Assembly: GCF_016458825.1 (NCBI RefSeq)
Contig: NZ_CP066744.1
Coordinates: forward strand, 687,001 to 751,000
Reading direction: 5' to 3'
Length of the DNA stretch: 64,000 bases
Origin: Miniphocaeibacter halophilus
Lineage (GTDB): Bacteria > Bacillota > Clostridia > Tissierellales > Peptoniphilaceae
The position numbers were made by a program, and so were the translations under genes. A model generated the notes under the pieces. It worked only from the letters and a program-made list of their open reading frames with translations, did no database searches and was not told where the DNA came from. Positions 35,352-44,143 of this stretch are shown here, piece by piece; position 1 is the first letter of the stretch; each line of letters begins with the position of its first letter.

Positions 35352-36140
35352 CTAATGGTGTAATAGTAACAACTTCTCTATTAGTCCGGCTATTTCTATT
35401 TGACTGATTTCATCAACATTGTTTCTATAGTACTTAGAAAAAATATACAAGGGTACTTCTCTATGGGAATTTAGTGTACCTCCATGAAGTCCATTTTCAT
35501 CCATACCATGATCAGATGTAACCATTACTTGATAACCCAACTCTAACCAATTGTTCAAATACTGTCCAATAATATAATCCGCCCTATTTATTACAGCCTT
35601 GTATTCCCTTGAGTCCGATGTGAATTTATGACCAATATCATCAATATTCATAGAATGTATTAATAAAAAATCCGGTTTTTTATACTGTAATAAAAAATTT
35701 GCATCGGCAAATAAATGTGTATCCGGATAATTATCTTCATAATAAAAAACACCATTTTCAATTAGATTTTCAGTATCTAATTGAATTCTATGTTTTTTTT
35801 CATTAAATGGACTTTCATTATATAATTCACTATACCAATAATAAGCTGCTGCAGCCGTTCTTCCTCCATTGTTCTTAACTTTTTCGAAAATGGATTTTTC
35901 ACCAGATAAACTATTGTGACCGTTGGTTAAAATTTTATTTTTATAAGTCGGTACTCCTGTCATTAATACCTCATACAAGGATCTGGAATTACTTGGCAAT
36001 TCAGATATTACTTTTATCCTTGTTGCCAAGCCATTTTCTACATAGTGATTTAACAGTCCCATTTGTTCAATTGAAGTATCGTATCTACATCCATCTAATA
36101 TAACAAGAATTAAAGTCCTTCCTGTCTTTTTATTTTGCAT
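35352..36140 (-). CDS. Alkaline-phosphatase-superfamily phosphodiesterase/nucleotidase-like enzyme
   Basis: The 262-residue protein has the metal-site pattern of the superfamily: TLILVILDGCRYDTS near the N-terminus, a nucleophile-region SNSRSLYEVLMTG, LLIHSMNIDDIGHKF for the second metal, and VTSDHGMDENGLHGG near the end. There is no signal peptide, so it acts in the cytoplasm. It sits between the binding lipoprotein (11-base overlap) and the permeases, so it probably hydrolyses the imported compound, such as a phosphodiester or phosphonate derivative. This function is inferred from context. Confidence 0.8.
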   Translation of the reverse strand: MQNKKTGRTLILVILDGCRYDTSIEQMGLLNHYVENGLATRIKVISELPSNSRSLYEVLMTGVPTYKNKILTNGHNSLSGEKSIFEKVKNNGGRTAAAAYYWYSELYNESPFNEKKHRIQLDTENLIENGVFYYEDNYPDTHLFADANFLLQYKKPDFLLIHSMNIDDIGHKFTSDSREYKAVINRADYIIGQYLNNWLELGYQVMVTSDHGMDENGLHGGTLNSHREVPLYIFSKYYRNNVDEISQIEIAGLIEKLLLLHH

Positions 36141-37224
36141 AGCTTAAAACCTCACTTTGCCATAGCTCAGGTAATTCTACAGAAGTTTTATCCCATTCTT
36201 CATTACTTTTTACAGGTTCTGCTGATTTATATTCAGAATCAGGTAATAACTTACTTGCTACATCTTCAGGTAACTTTACATTTGTTCTTATAGGTCTTGC
36301 ATATCCCTTAGCTAAATTTATTTGTCCTTCGTCTGATAAAATATATTCTCTAGCTAATTTAGCAGCATTAGGATGAGGAGCATACTTATTAATTAAAGTA
36401 GTATATCCACTAATAATTGAGCCATCGGACGGAATTAAAACTTCAAATCTTTCAGAATCAAGTTGGTCCTTGTAATTAAGTCCATTAAAATCCCAAACTA
36501 TTACAATATCTATTTCACCTTTTTCTAAATTTGCAAGACTTGCATCTACAGAAGAAAGTCTGCCTTCTTCTGCTATTTTTCTAAAATAATCCAATCCCGG
36601 TTTAATGTTTTTTTCATCTCCACCGTTAGCAATTGCAGCAGCTAAAACTGCAAATTGAGCTTGATTTGCCTTTGTAACATCTCCTACGGCAACTTTGTAA
36701 TCACTTTCCAGTAATTCTTCCCAGGAACTAGGTATATCTTTTACATTATTTTTATCTATCATAAAAGCTATAGTTCCTGTATAACTTAAAAGCCAATGAC
36801 CTTTTTCATCTTTAGCCCAGTCCGGTATTTCATCCCAATAGCTGGTTTTATAAGGCAGAGTTAAATCCTTATTTGTAGCAATAGGACCAAAGCTAATTCC
36901 AACATCACCTATATCTGCTGTTCCATTTTTTCCTTCTGATTCAAACTTTGCTAATTCTTCAGCACTTGACATATCAGTATCGGAATGTTTTATACCATAT
37001 TTTTCTTCAATATCTTCCCATGTACCTACCCAATTAGCCCATGTGTCCGGCATTCCAACACTTGCTAGCTCTTTTTCTTTTTTTGCTTTTTCAATAATGG
37101 TTTCTAAACTATCGTCCTCTGAAACATTTTGTGCCTTCGATTTATTATCTGAGCAACCAGATAAAACTCCTATCATCATTGTGAAAACTAAAAATATAGA
37201 AATAAATCTCTTTGTTATTTTCAA
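36130..37224 (-). CDS. Extracellular solute-binding lipoprotein of the importer operon
   Basis: The precursor of 364 residues has a lipoprotein signal (IGVLSGC) and a class II periplasmic-binding fold: the iron/thiamine/AEP-type group, with ADIGDVGISFG and VWDFNGLNYKDQL. It is the first gene of the operon. The TTG at 37224 is the preferred start because GGGGAG lies 6 bases upstream; the ATG at 37242 would place that site inside the gene. The ligand is unknown; the phosphatase-like neighbour suggests a phosphorus compound. Confidence 0.85.
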   Translation of the reverse strand: MKITKRFISIFLVFTMMIGVLSGCSDNKSKAQNVSEDDSLETIIEKAKKEKELASVGMPDTWANWVGTWEDIEEKYGIKHSDTDMSSAEELAKFESEGKNGTADIGDVGISFGPIATNKDLTLPYKTSYWDEIPDWAKDEKGHWLLSYTGTIAFMIDKNNVKDIPSSWEELLESDYKVAVGDVTKANQAQFAVLAAAIANGGDEKNIKPGLDYFRKIAEEGRLSSVDASLANLEKGEIDIVIVWDFNGLNYKDQLDSERFEVLIPSDGSIISGYTTLINKYAPHPNAAKLAREYILSDEGQINLAKGYARPIRTNVKLPEDVASKLLPDSEYKSAEPVKSNEEWDKTSVELPELWQSEVLSYAK

Positions 37225-37349
37225 TTTCTTCTCCCCTTTCATTCTTTCACTTCTTTAAGATTAACTATAATTTTTTAAATTCATATTTAATTAATGTTAT
37301 ATTGAAGTAAAAAAATAAAATAATGTTAAAGTTATGTTAAATATTCAAT

Positions 37350-37381
37350 AAAAAAAACAGCCTTGCTAAAAACAAGACTGT
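37350..37381 (-). terminator. Terminator of the CWB2 gene
   Basis: ACAGTCTTG and CAAGGCTGT (one G.U pair) with a 7-base loop are followed by T8 on the minus strand. Confidence 0.85.
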
Positions 37382-37394
37382 AAACCAAATTATT

Positions 37395-38405
37395 TTATTT
37401 TAAATTTCTCAATTCATTTTCTACATTTGTAGATATGGAATTTTCTCCTCCGATTATTATTATATTTTTAATATTTTTAATATTTTTATAATCATGTAAA
37501 TCCTCGTTTTGTATGTAGTTTTTTACTGCTACCGGCAAATTATTTGGCTTTGATAAAAGTATTGGAGCATTTTTTACTCCGGCAATTGATGAGGCCGCTA
37601 ATGCATCCGGATAGTCCTCACCATTTACAATTATTACTGTATCAACTTCCATTCTTAAAAAAGTATAATAACTTTCTGCAACATCAACGGCAGTTTCATA
37701 TCTGGTGTTTCCTGCAAATCTATTTTCATCTTTACCTTTCGGAACACTATTAATTCCACCAAAAACATGCATAAAATCCATATCTTGTTTTTGCTTATTC
37801 ATATTCGGTATAAGTTTTACTATGCCATAAACATTTGCCCATTCTCCTAGAAATGGTCCTGCACTTAAGGCATCAGCAAAATAATTTCCATCCATTCCTG
37901 CGTATAGGGTCATATATTCTGTACTTCCTTTTAATTCTTCTCTTTTAGCACCAATTATTTCAGCTGTTTCAACCCTATTTTTTCCAGCTAGTCTTTCTAT
38001 GTTTATTCCTAACTCTTTTATACTCTCTTCTATAATAAAAGGAACGGTTTCTTCTCCACCTAAAATATAAACATGTTCAACTTTTAATCTTTTCAATTCA
38101 TTTTTTACTTCTTCGTTTAATGGCGAACTACCGACTAATAACATTGGAATATCTATTTGTGCCGCTAAAGTACCACCTACTAATGCATCGGCAAAGCCTT
38201 CTCCACTTGCTATTATTGCATATTTAGAACTTTCAAAAGTATTTTTACTTATTTCTACAGAGGTGTTAAACCTATTAGTCCCTGCTATTCTAACAATATC
38301 TAAACCATCCTCACCTTCTTGTAAAATATCTGCATTTGAAAGACTATTTAATGAAGTTATTAATAAAGCCGTTGTAAAAATCAATGTAACAAAAATCTTT
38401 TTCAT
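37395..38405 (-). CDS. Cell-wall-binding repeat 2 (CWB2) surface protein
   Basis: This 336-residue exported protein has a signal peptide and three CWB2 repeats, each with the RxAGxxRxxT start (IVRIAGTNRFNTS, ERLAGKNRVETA, NRFAGNTRYETA) and the hydrophobic GxxFADAL / DYPDALAAS and ILGGEETV / IIGGENSIS segments. CWB2 modules anchor clostridial surface proteins to anionic wall polymers. No extra functional domain remains outside the repeats, so it is a minimal wall-bound protein of unknown role. It is transcribed alone. Confidence 0.93.
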   Translation of the reverse strand: MKKIFVTLIFTTALLITSLNSLSNADILQEGEDGLDIVRIAGTNRFNTSVEISKNTFESSKYAIIASGEGFADALVGGTLAAQIDIPMLLVGSSPLNEEVKNELKRLKVEHVYILGGEETVPFIIEESIKELGINIERLAGKNRVETAEIIGAKREELKGSTEYMTLYAGMDGNYFADALSAGPFLGEWANVYGIVKLIPNMNKQKQDMDFMHVFGGINSVPKGKDENRFAGNTRYETAVDVAESYYTFLRMEVDTVIIVNGEDYPDALAASSIAGVKNAPILLSKPNNLPVAVKNYIQNEDLHDYKNIKNIKNIIIIGGENSISTNVENELRNLK

Positions 38406-38516
38406 ATACTACCTCCCATATTCCTATAATAATATTGTAGTATAAATAAATGATAAGTAATTTACAAAATAGTTAATAAATTATTACATAATAGTTACAA
38501 TTTAAATAAAATCAAC

Positions 38517-38549
38517 AAAAAACTCCCTTAATTCCAAACTAAGGGGGTT
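38517..38549 (-). terminator. Terminator of the type IV pilus operon
   Basis: On the minus strand AACCCCCTTA and TAAGGGAGTT pair around a 9-base loop and are followed by T5; it abuts the last stop codon of the operon. Confidence 0.85.
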
Positions 38550-39476
38550 TTACATTATCCAAAATTTATCCCATATATATTCTTCTTCTATTTCTAATAG
38601 ATTAATTATTTCTTCTAGGATTTTTTTATTATATTTTACATGACCTTTAAAGTCTATATTTTCAACCACCTTACCTTCTACATTAAAACTATTAGAATCT
38701 TCATTATTGTTTATTAGTATTCCCTTTAAATTTACAACTCCACCTTCTGATTCTAATTTGTTATTTACAAATACAGCTGAAACATTAATGTCTTCATTAC
38801 CAATTATTGTTACCAAGTCTGCATTAATAAAATACAATTTATCTTCTTCTATTTTTATTCCATTATCTACTAATAATTTATTAAAATCTACTTCTTCATC
38901 TTCACTATTCTGGTACTCTTCTACTAATTCATTATATTTTGAAAACTCAATATAATAACTTTCATTACTTTTTTTGAAAAAAACAATATCCCCTACTATT
39001 TTTTCAAAATCATTATCTAGTAACAATTTATAGTTTTCGTCATCTTCTTGTATTTCTATAAGCTCATCATCATTTAGTAGAGGGTTGTCTTTTAATGAGT
39101 AAGTTATACTTGAACTGGTATATGTATTTTTATATTCCAAATTATAGTTTATTATAAATTTATTTTCCTTGTAGTTTGAAACATTTGCTGTAATGTTTCC
39201 TCCGTTTAATATTTCATTATAATTTACATTAATGGTTTCTTTATTATCAGTATTTTTTATTTTAGAAAATATTTCATTTAATTTACTGTTATATTCTTCG
39301 CTACTCTTTATTTTATTTGCAATAGATTCTGAAATTAAACAATTTTGATAATAATCCTTTTGGTTTTTATTTACATTATTTTCTAAATCCACCCCTACTA
39401 AAATTACCGTTATTAATGTAAACACCAATATCGATACTACTAGGGCAAATACCGATATATATCCCTTGCTTTTCAC
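38550..39476 (-). CDS. Pilus-associated protein (PilX-like), last gene of the pilus operon
   Basis: A 308-residue protein with a single N-terminal hydrophobic helix after a short basic start (MKSKGYISVFALVVSILV). This resembles the N-terminus of pilin-like PilX/GspK proteins but lacks the Phe-Thr-Leu-x-Glu signature. The rest is a long acidic, Asn- and Glu-rich exported domain without recognised motifs. It overlaps the preceding minor pilin gene by 4 bases, so it belongs to the pilus operon. Likely a minor pilus or priming-complex component. Confidence 0.6.
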   Translation of the reverse strand: MKSKGYISVFALVVSILVFTLITVILVGVDLENNVNKNQKDYYQNCLISESIANKIKSSEEYNSKLNEIFSKIKNTDNKETINVNYNEILNGGNITANVSNYKENKFIINYNLEYKNTYTSSSITYSLKDNPLLNDDELIEIQEDDENYKLLLDNDFEKIVGDIVFFKKSNESYYIEFSKYNELVEEYQNSEDEEVDFNKLLVDNGIKIEEDKLYFINADLVTIIGNEDINVSAVFVNNKLESEGGVVNLKGILINNNEDSNSFNVEGKVVENIDFKGHVKYNKKILEEIINLLEIEEEYIWDKFWIM

Positions 39477-40027
39477 ATTCCTAACCCTGCATAAATACTA
39501 CTTTCATACTCTTTCTTTACTCCATTATTTTCACATTGGAAATTTAAATGTATAAATTTTTCGTTAATATTAAAATAGGTTTTCTTTATACTTACAATAT
39601 TTTCTGCAATTTTATTTGTACCTATATTTGAACTTTTTATTCCTTCTTCTATTGGATTTTCTATTCCTATTGAATATCTTATTAAATTTCCCTTATCTAA
39701 ATAGTAATAAATATATTGATAGGGATTTTTTTCTGCTTGGTAAGGAACTACTTCTAGTAAAAATCCCAGGTTATTGTCTTTAGGTTTTGCTATAAAATCA
39801 TCTATATTATAAATATTTATACTTCGCCTTATTTCCTTTTCAATATAATCTATTGCATAGCCACCATTATTGTTTAGCTTATTTCTAGATATATTGGATT
39901 CCATTATTTTCCCCGATGTTGCCATTATATAGGAAATTACTATTATTAATATTGAAGATATTCCTAAGGCTACTATTAATTCAATTAAGGTAAATCCTTT
40001 TTGTTTTTTACGGTAAAAGGACTTCAT
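39473..40027 (-). CDS. Minor prepilin (PilW/GspJ-like)
   Basis: A 184-residue prepilin. The cleavable leader is MKSFYRKKQKG, followed by FTLIELIVALGISSILIIV, the type III signal recognised by PilD, with the conserved Glu5. The globular part is of PilW/GspJ-like length. The ATG at 40027 lies inside the end of the previous gene and follows AGAGGA; upstream in-frame starts would make an overlong leader. It is part of the minor-pilin set that starts pilus assembly. Confidence 0.8.
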   Translation of the reverse strand: MKSFYRKKQKGFTLIELIVALGISSILIIVISYIMATSGKIMESNISRNKLNNNGGYAIDYIEKEIRRSINIYNIDDFIAKPKDNNLGFLLEVVPYQAEKNPYQYIYYYLDKGNLIRYSIGIENPIEEGIKSSNIGTNKIAENIVSIKKTYFNINEKFIHLNFQCENNGVKKEYESSIYAGLGM

Positions 40028-40355
40028 AACTAATAATATCCTCTTCATTTCCAACTCTCCATACATCTAATTTTAATTTATTTAAATTTTCAGTTTTATT
40101 AATGCTATATTCAAATTTAAATTCTTTCTTTAAATCATTTGTAATACCTATAGTTTTTTCATTGTAAATATCGGATTTTATGCTTTCCATTATATGTTTA
40201 CTATAGCTTATTAATTCTTTATCATTATCGGTTTTTATTTCTAAGCTTAATGCATTTGCTAATGACGGTAACAGAAAAGCAGCAAGTATTCCAATTATAG
40301 CAAGTCCAACTATGCACTCTAACAAGGTGAATCCCTTATTTTCTTTTTTCTTCAC
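40008..40355 (-). CDS. Minor prepilin (PilV/GspI-like)
   Basis: A 115-residue prepilin starting at GTG: leader MKKKENKG, then FTLLECIVGLAIIGILAAFL with Glu5, the class III signal. The small C-terminal domain lacks other known motifs. It overlaps the upstream minor pilin by 20 bases and the downstream one by 20, showing tight packing. Confidence 0.8.
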   Translation of the reverse strand: MKKKENKGFTLLECIVGLAIIGILAAFLLPSLANALSLEIKTDNDKELISYSKHIMESIKSDIYNEKTIGITNDLKKEFKFEYSINKTENLNKLKLDVWRVGNEEDIISYEVLLP

Positions 40356-40761
40356 TAAGATTCACCTTCCCCGTTGCAACTTCTACTGTAATTTCATATA
40401 TTTTGTTTTTACCTATAAAATAAATTGTTGCTGCCTTTTTTGGCGCTCCCGTAGAACTGAATTCTATGGTAATATCGTCACCATTATAGTTCAATCTTTC
40501 AAAATAAATAAAATGTTTTTCCTTATCTGATGATATTTTTATTGCTTCACTATTTTTATTAAAACTAAATTTATTAATGTATCCAGTATTAATTGCATTA
40601 TTTCTTGCAAAGTTTAGACTATCTACAATTGAATTTATTTCTAATTTTTCCTTGTATTGTCCTATAAAATCAAATTTAATTACTCCAATTCCTAAAATTA
40701 TACCAAGCAACAATAAGGCTGCTAATAATTCAATTAAAGTAAAACCTTTTAATTTTTTCAT
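40336..40761 (-). CDS. Minor prepilin (GspH/FimT-like)
   Basis: A 141-residue prepilin: leader MKKLKG and FTLIELLAALLLLGIILGIGV with Glu5. The downstream part shows the strand-rich layout of GspH/FimT pseudopilins, including TIEFSSTGAPKKAATIYF. It lies between a lipoprotein gene and the other minor pilins. Confidence 0.82.
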   Translation of the reverse strand: MKKLKGFTLIELLAALLLLGIILGIGVIKFDFIGQYKEKLEINSIVDSLNFARNNAINTGYINKFSFNKNSEAIKISSDKEKHFIYFERLNYNGDDITIEFSSTGAPKKAATIYFIGKNKIYEITVEVATGKVNLSEEKRK

Positions 40762-40775
40762 AGTATTTCCTAAAT

Positions 40776-41936
40776 TTATTCAAAATATATATCCAAATAA
40801 ATATTTCTATCTGTATCTATTAGGCCATATCTTGTACTTTCATTTTCTAATAATTGTAGGTGGTTTCCACTAAACTCGTCTAATAAGACCTCATATAATC
40901 TATCCTCTTTTATATACAAGTAATGTAGTTTTCTAGCCGTATCCAACATTAGACAATTGTCGGTATTATTAGTAATAAACCCATAGAGAATTTCCTTATC
41001 ATATATTTTTTTCCTAGCTCTTTCATCTCTTAAATTTATAAACATAAATTTAGTTCTTTCCCCATCGTTTAAATCTGTATAGGATGCTAGTATTCCATTT
41101 TCAAGAAAGTTGTAGTCATAAAGTTGCTCTTGTCCTTCAATATAGGCTTTTTCTATTTCCCCATTTTCATCTATAGAATAGAAATAGGAACCTTTGCTTT
41201 CATTGACTAGTGCAAAAATATTATTGGTGTTTGAATAGATATTATTATCTACTTCATATTCAAATTGATAAAAATCTACTGGCCTATCGTCTTTTATTTT
41301 TCTTATTCCTAGATAACCTTCATTTTCATAGGAATAATAAATATCGCCATTTATTTTTACAAGTTTTGAACGGTATCTATCTATATAATTTTCATCTATA
41401 ATTTTAAATGTTCCATCCTCTTCTATTCTTGCTATATTATTTTTGGTTTTATATCTATTTATTGTATTTGAAGTTATATCCGTAGGATTATATTCCGTCG
41501 TTTCTCTTACCGTATTTTCATCTTTAAAATTTAATACTTCATAGGAAATAAAAATATCACCACTGTCTACTATTAAATCCAAAATTTTTATATTACGTTC
41601 TAGTTCTATTGTCCTTATAACTGTTTCATTTTGAAAGTCATATATTATTAGCCTTTCGTTTTCATTAATACGGGTATCTGAATTTAATTCCTCGTCACTT
41701 TCAGTTGTTGGATAATCTACTAGAATATATAATTTGTTTTTAAAGGCTTTAAATACATAACTTTCCCGGTTTTCTATAAGAGGAAGTTTATATTCTGATA
41801 CAGAATATTCTATTTTTCCTTCTTTTATTGTTGATTCTTCTTTTTCTACTGTTTTTACTTTTTCTTTTGACTTACATGAAACCAATAACCCAACAGAAAT
41901 TATAATTATTAATAGAATTTTAATGGATTTTCTCAT
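40776..41936 (-). CDS. Lipoprotein of the pilus operon, beta-rich, unknown function
   Basis: A 386-residue lipoprotein (lipobox LLVSC near residue 21). The mature part alternates short strands with aromatic turns in a repeating way (for example FKAFKNKLYILVDYP, IRTIELERNIKILDLIV, GDIYYSYENEGYLG), as in a seven-bladed beta-propeller. I do not recognise a family. Placed between the peptidase and the minor pilins, it may be an accessory of pilus assembly or anchoring on the cell surface. Confidence 0.6.
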   Translation of the reverse strand: MRKSIKILLIIIISVGLLVSCKSKEKVKTVEKEESTIKEGKIEYSVSEYKLPLIENRESYVFKAFKNKLYILVDYPTTESDEELNSDTRINENERLIIYDFQNETVIRTIELERNIKILDLIVDSGDIFISYEVLNFKDENTVRETTEYNPTDITSNTINRYKTKNNIARIEEDGTFKIIDENYIDRYRSKLVKINGDIYYSYENEGYLGIRKIKDDRPVDFYQFEYEVDNNIYSNTNNIFALVNESKGSYFYSIDENGEIEKAYIEGQEQLYDYNFLENGILASYTDLNDGERTKFMFINLRDERARKKIYDKEILYGFITNNTDNCLMLDTARKLHYLYIKEDRLYEVLLDEFSGNHLQLLENESTRYGLIDTDRNIYLDIYFE

Positions 41937-41954
41937 TGTAGTTCCGTCCTATTC

Positions 41955-42674
41955 TTAAAATTTTAACAACTCCAGCAATATAGTAGAAAAATATGATAAT
42001 GAAATAATTGGAACAAAGGGTATTTCATATTTCAGATTTTTCTTTTTTGTAATTAAAACTACACCTATTATTAAGCCTATTATTCCTATGTTAAGGAAAA
42101 AAATCGATATTTCATTAAAGTACATACTTGTGGTTAAAATGGCTATTAAAATAAAATCTCCAAAACCTGCCTTGTTTTTTATTGATAAAATATAACCTAA
42201 TAATAGTGTTATTACTAAAAAAATAGACTTTATTACTATATCTATTTTTATCCAGTATCTACTAAAACCCATTCCAAAACACAGGATAAAAAGTATTACT
42301 AAATGCTTAATGTATATGTTTTTCGTTTTAATATCTATTATAGACATACCCAGTAATAAGGAAATAACCGTAGAAACAACTATCCCTAATATAAAATTAT
42401 CCACTAAATAAATAATGATTACATATATTAGACCACAAATAATTTCAATTATAGGATACTGTATTTTTATCTTATTTTTACAAAAGCTACATCTTCCCCC
42501 TTGAAATATATAACTAAAAATAGGTATTAAATTATATGCCTTTAATTTTTTATGACAATTGTCACAAATTGATGGAGGGTATATTAAAGACCTTCCGGCT
42601 ATTGTTCTGTCAATAAAAACATTAATAAAAGAACCTACTACTATACCTATTAAAAAATAAAAAACAAACATCAT
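41955..42674 (-). CDS. pilD: Prepilin peptidase / N-methyltransferase
   Basis: A 239-residue polytopic aspartic peptidase of the PilD/ComC family. The N-terminal cytoplasmic domain has two CxxC pairs (CDNCHKK and CSFCKNK). The catalytic Asp residues lie in IIDIKTKNIY and in the GFGDFIL motif. It removes the leader peptides of the prepilins encoded around it and methylates their new N-terminus. It starts one base after the major-pilin stop codon. Confidence 0.93.
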   Translation of the reverse strand: MMFVFYFLIGIVVGSFINVFIDRTIAGRSLIYPPSICDNCHKKLKAYNLIPIFSYIFQGGRCSFCKNKIKIQYPIIEIICGLIYVIIIYLVDNFILGIVVSTVISLLLGMSIIDIKTKNIYIKHLVILFILCFGMGFSRYWIKIDIVIKSIFLVITLLLGYILSIKNKAGFGDFILIAILTTSMYFNEISIFFLNIGIIGLIIGVVLITKKKNLKYEIPFVPIISLSYFSTILLELLKF

Positions 42675-42675
42675 C

Positions 42676-43047
42676 TTATTCTTCTTTTATTTTACCAGGA
42701 TCTACTGTAACATCGCCAGTAGCAGTTATTTTTACTATATAGTAATTGTCTCCTTTTCCCTCTAATCCTTTAATTCCCTTTGGAACTTTAGGGTATTCTG
42801 CAATGTATTCCTTGGCACTGTCTGGTCCTTCCCAAGTTACATCCTTGCCACCATCATTTGCTATGTAATTTAATGCAGCCGACTCCAGTATTCTTACATT
42901 TGAATTGTGAGCAGTTACAAGGCTTTTTTGTCTTGATTCCTTGTATTTTGGAATTGCTATTGCAGCTAAAATTGCAAGTATTGCTATTACTACTATTAGT
43001 TCTATTAATGTAAACCCTTTGAACTTCTTATTTTTAAATCTATTCAC
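42676..43047 (-). CDS. Type IV pilin (probable major subunit)
   Basis: A 123-residue prepilin starting at GTG with AGGAGG upstream. The leader is MNRFKNKKFKG, then FTLIELIVVIAILAILAAIAIP with Glu5, the conserved N-terminal helix. The C-terminal region is short and Lys/Gly-rich (WEGPDSAKEYIAEYPKVP). Its place right after pilC, ahead of pilD, and its size point to the main pilin. Only one such gene is present. Confidence 0.9.
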   Translation of the reverse strand: MNRFKNKKFKGFTLIELIVVIAILAILAAIAIPKYKESRQKSLVTAHNSNVRILESAALNYIANDGGKDVTWEGPDSAKEYIAEYPKVPKGIKGLEGKGDNYYIVKITATGDVTVDPGKIKEE

Positions 43048-43057
43048 AAAAATCCTC

Positions 43058-44143
43058 CTAGTAATTATAATTATTTATTATGTCAAACATCGGTACAGCT
43101 ATGGATATAACTATAGCCCCTACAAATAAAGCCATTACTATTATAACTATTGGTTCGAAAATTCTTAGCAAGGAATCTATTGCATAATCCGACTCATTTT
43201 TATAATATTTTGATATTATTTCTAATATTTCACCTAGCTGTCCTGTTTCCTCTCCTACTTCAATCATAGAATTAAACAATTGTGGCAAAATATTAGTATT
43301 ATTAAAAGCCTCATTAATACTTGTACCCTGTTTTATTTCATAAATTGCATTTTCTAATTTTTCCTGTAAATAAAGATTATCTGTTCCTAAAGAAATAATT
43401 TCCAAAGACTCTATAAAGTCCACTCCACTTAAATAGGAAATAGACAAGGCTCTTGCTATTCTTCCTGTTAATATTTTTATATAATTTTTCCCTATAATTG
43501 GAAATTTTATTTTTATATAATCAATTCTTTTTTTAAAGGCTTTGTTCTTCCTTAAACCAACAATAAACAAAATTATTGTTAATACTGCAACAATAATAAT
43601 TATTATAAAATTTTTATTAATAAATTCACTTATCTTAATTAACAACTTAGTTAAAAATGGTAAGGCCATATTACTACTTTCAAATAATGCTGTAAACGTT
43701 GGCATTACATATTTAAAAACAAAAAACAACACTATTATACTAGTAATAAACAAAATAAGCGGATAGGTTAAAGCTCCTCTAATCTTTTTTGATATTTCAT
43801 CTTCTTTTTCATAATATTCTGCTAATTTATCACACACTGTAGAAAGCTTTCCACTTTCTTCCCCTGTTTTTATCATTGTAATTAAAAAATCGTCAAATAT
43901 TTTATGTTTAGAAAAAGCTAAACTTAAGTAATCACCATTATTTAAATCATTATAAATAATATTTAAGGAGTAATTTAAACTCTTTATTTCCCTTTGGTCC
44001 TTTAAAATATAAATAGCTTGATCCGGAGTAATACCACTTGTTAAAAGTACAGCAAATTGTTTTAGAAATATTGACAAATGTCTTTTGTTTAAAGAAAAGT
44101 AAATTGGCTTGTTTAAAATTTCCTTTATTTTGCTAATCTCCAT
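43058..44143 (-). CDS. pilC: Type IV pilus inner-membrane platform protein (PilC/GspF)
   Basis: A 361-residue protein with two tandem GspF domains, each a helical bundle followed by a membrane segment. Their typical motifs are KTGEESGKLSTVCDKLAEYY and EVGEETGQLGEILEIISKYY. It forms the inner-membrane platform that works with the assembly ATPase PilB. It overlaps pilB by 11 bases, a sign of coupled translation. Confidence 0.93.
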   Translation of the reverse strand: MEISKIKEILNKPIYFSLNKRHLSIFLKQFAVLLTSGITPDQAIYILKDQREIKSLNYSLNIIYNDLNNGDYLSLAFSKHKIFDDFLITMIKTGEESGKLSTVCDKLAEYYEKEDEISKKIRGALTYPLILFITSIIVLFFVFKYVMPTFTALFESSNMALPFLTKLLIKISEFINKNFIIIIIVAVLTIILFIVGLRKNKAFKKRIDYIKIKFPIIGKNYIKILTGRIARALSISYLSGVDFIESLEIISLGTDNLYLQEKLENAIYEIKQGTSINEAFNNTNILPQLFNSMIEVGEETGQLGEILEIISKYYKNESDYAIDSLLRIFEPIVIIVMALFVGAIVISIAVPMFDIINNYNY

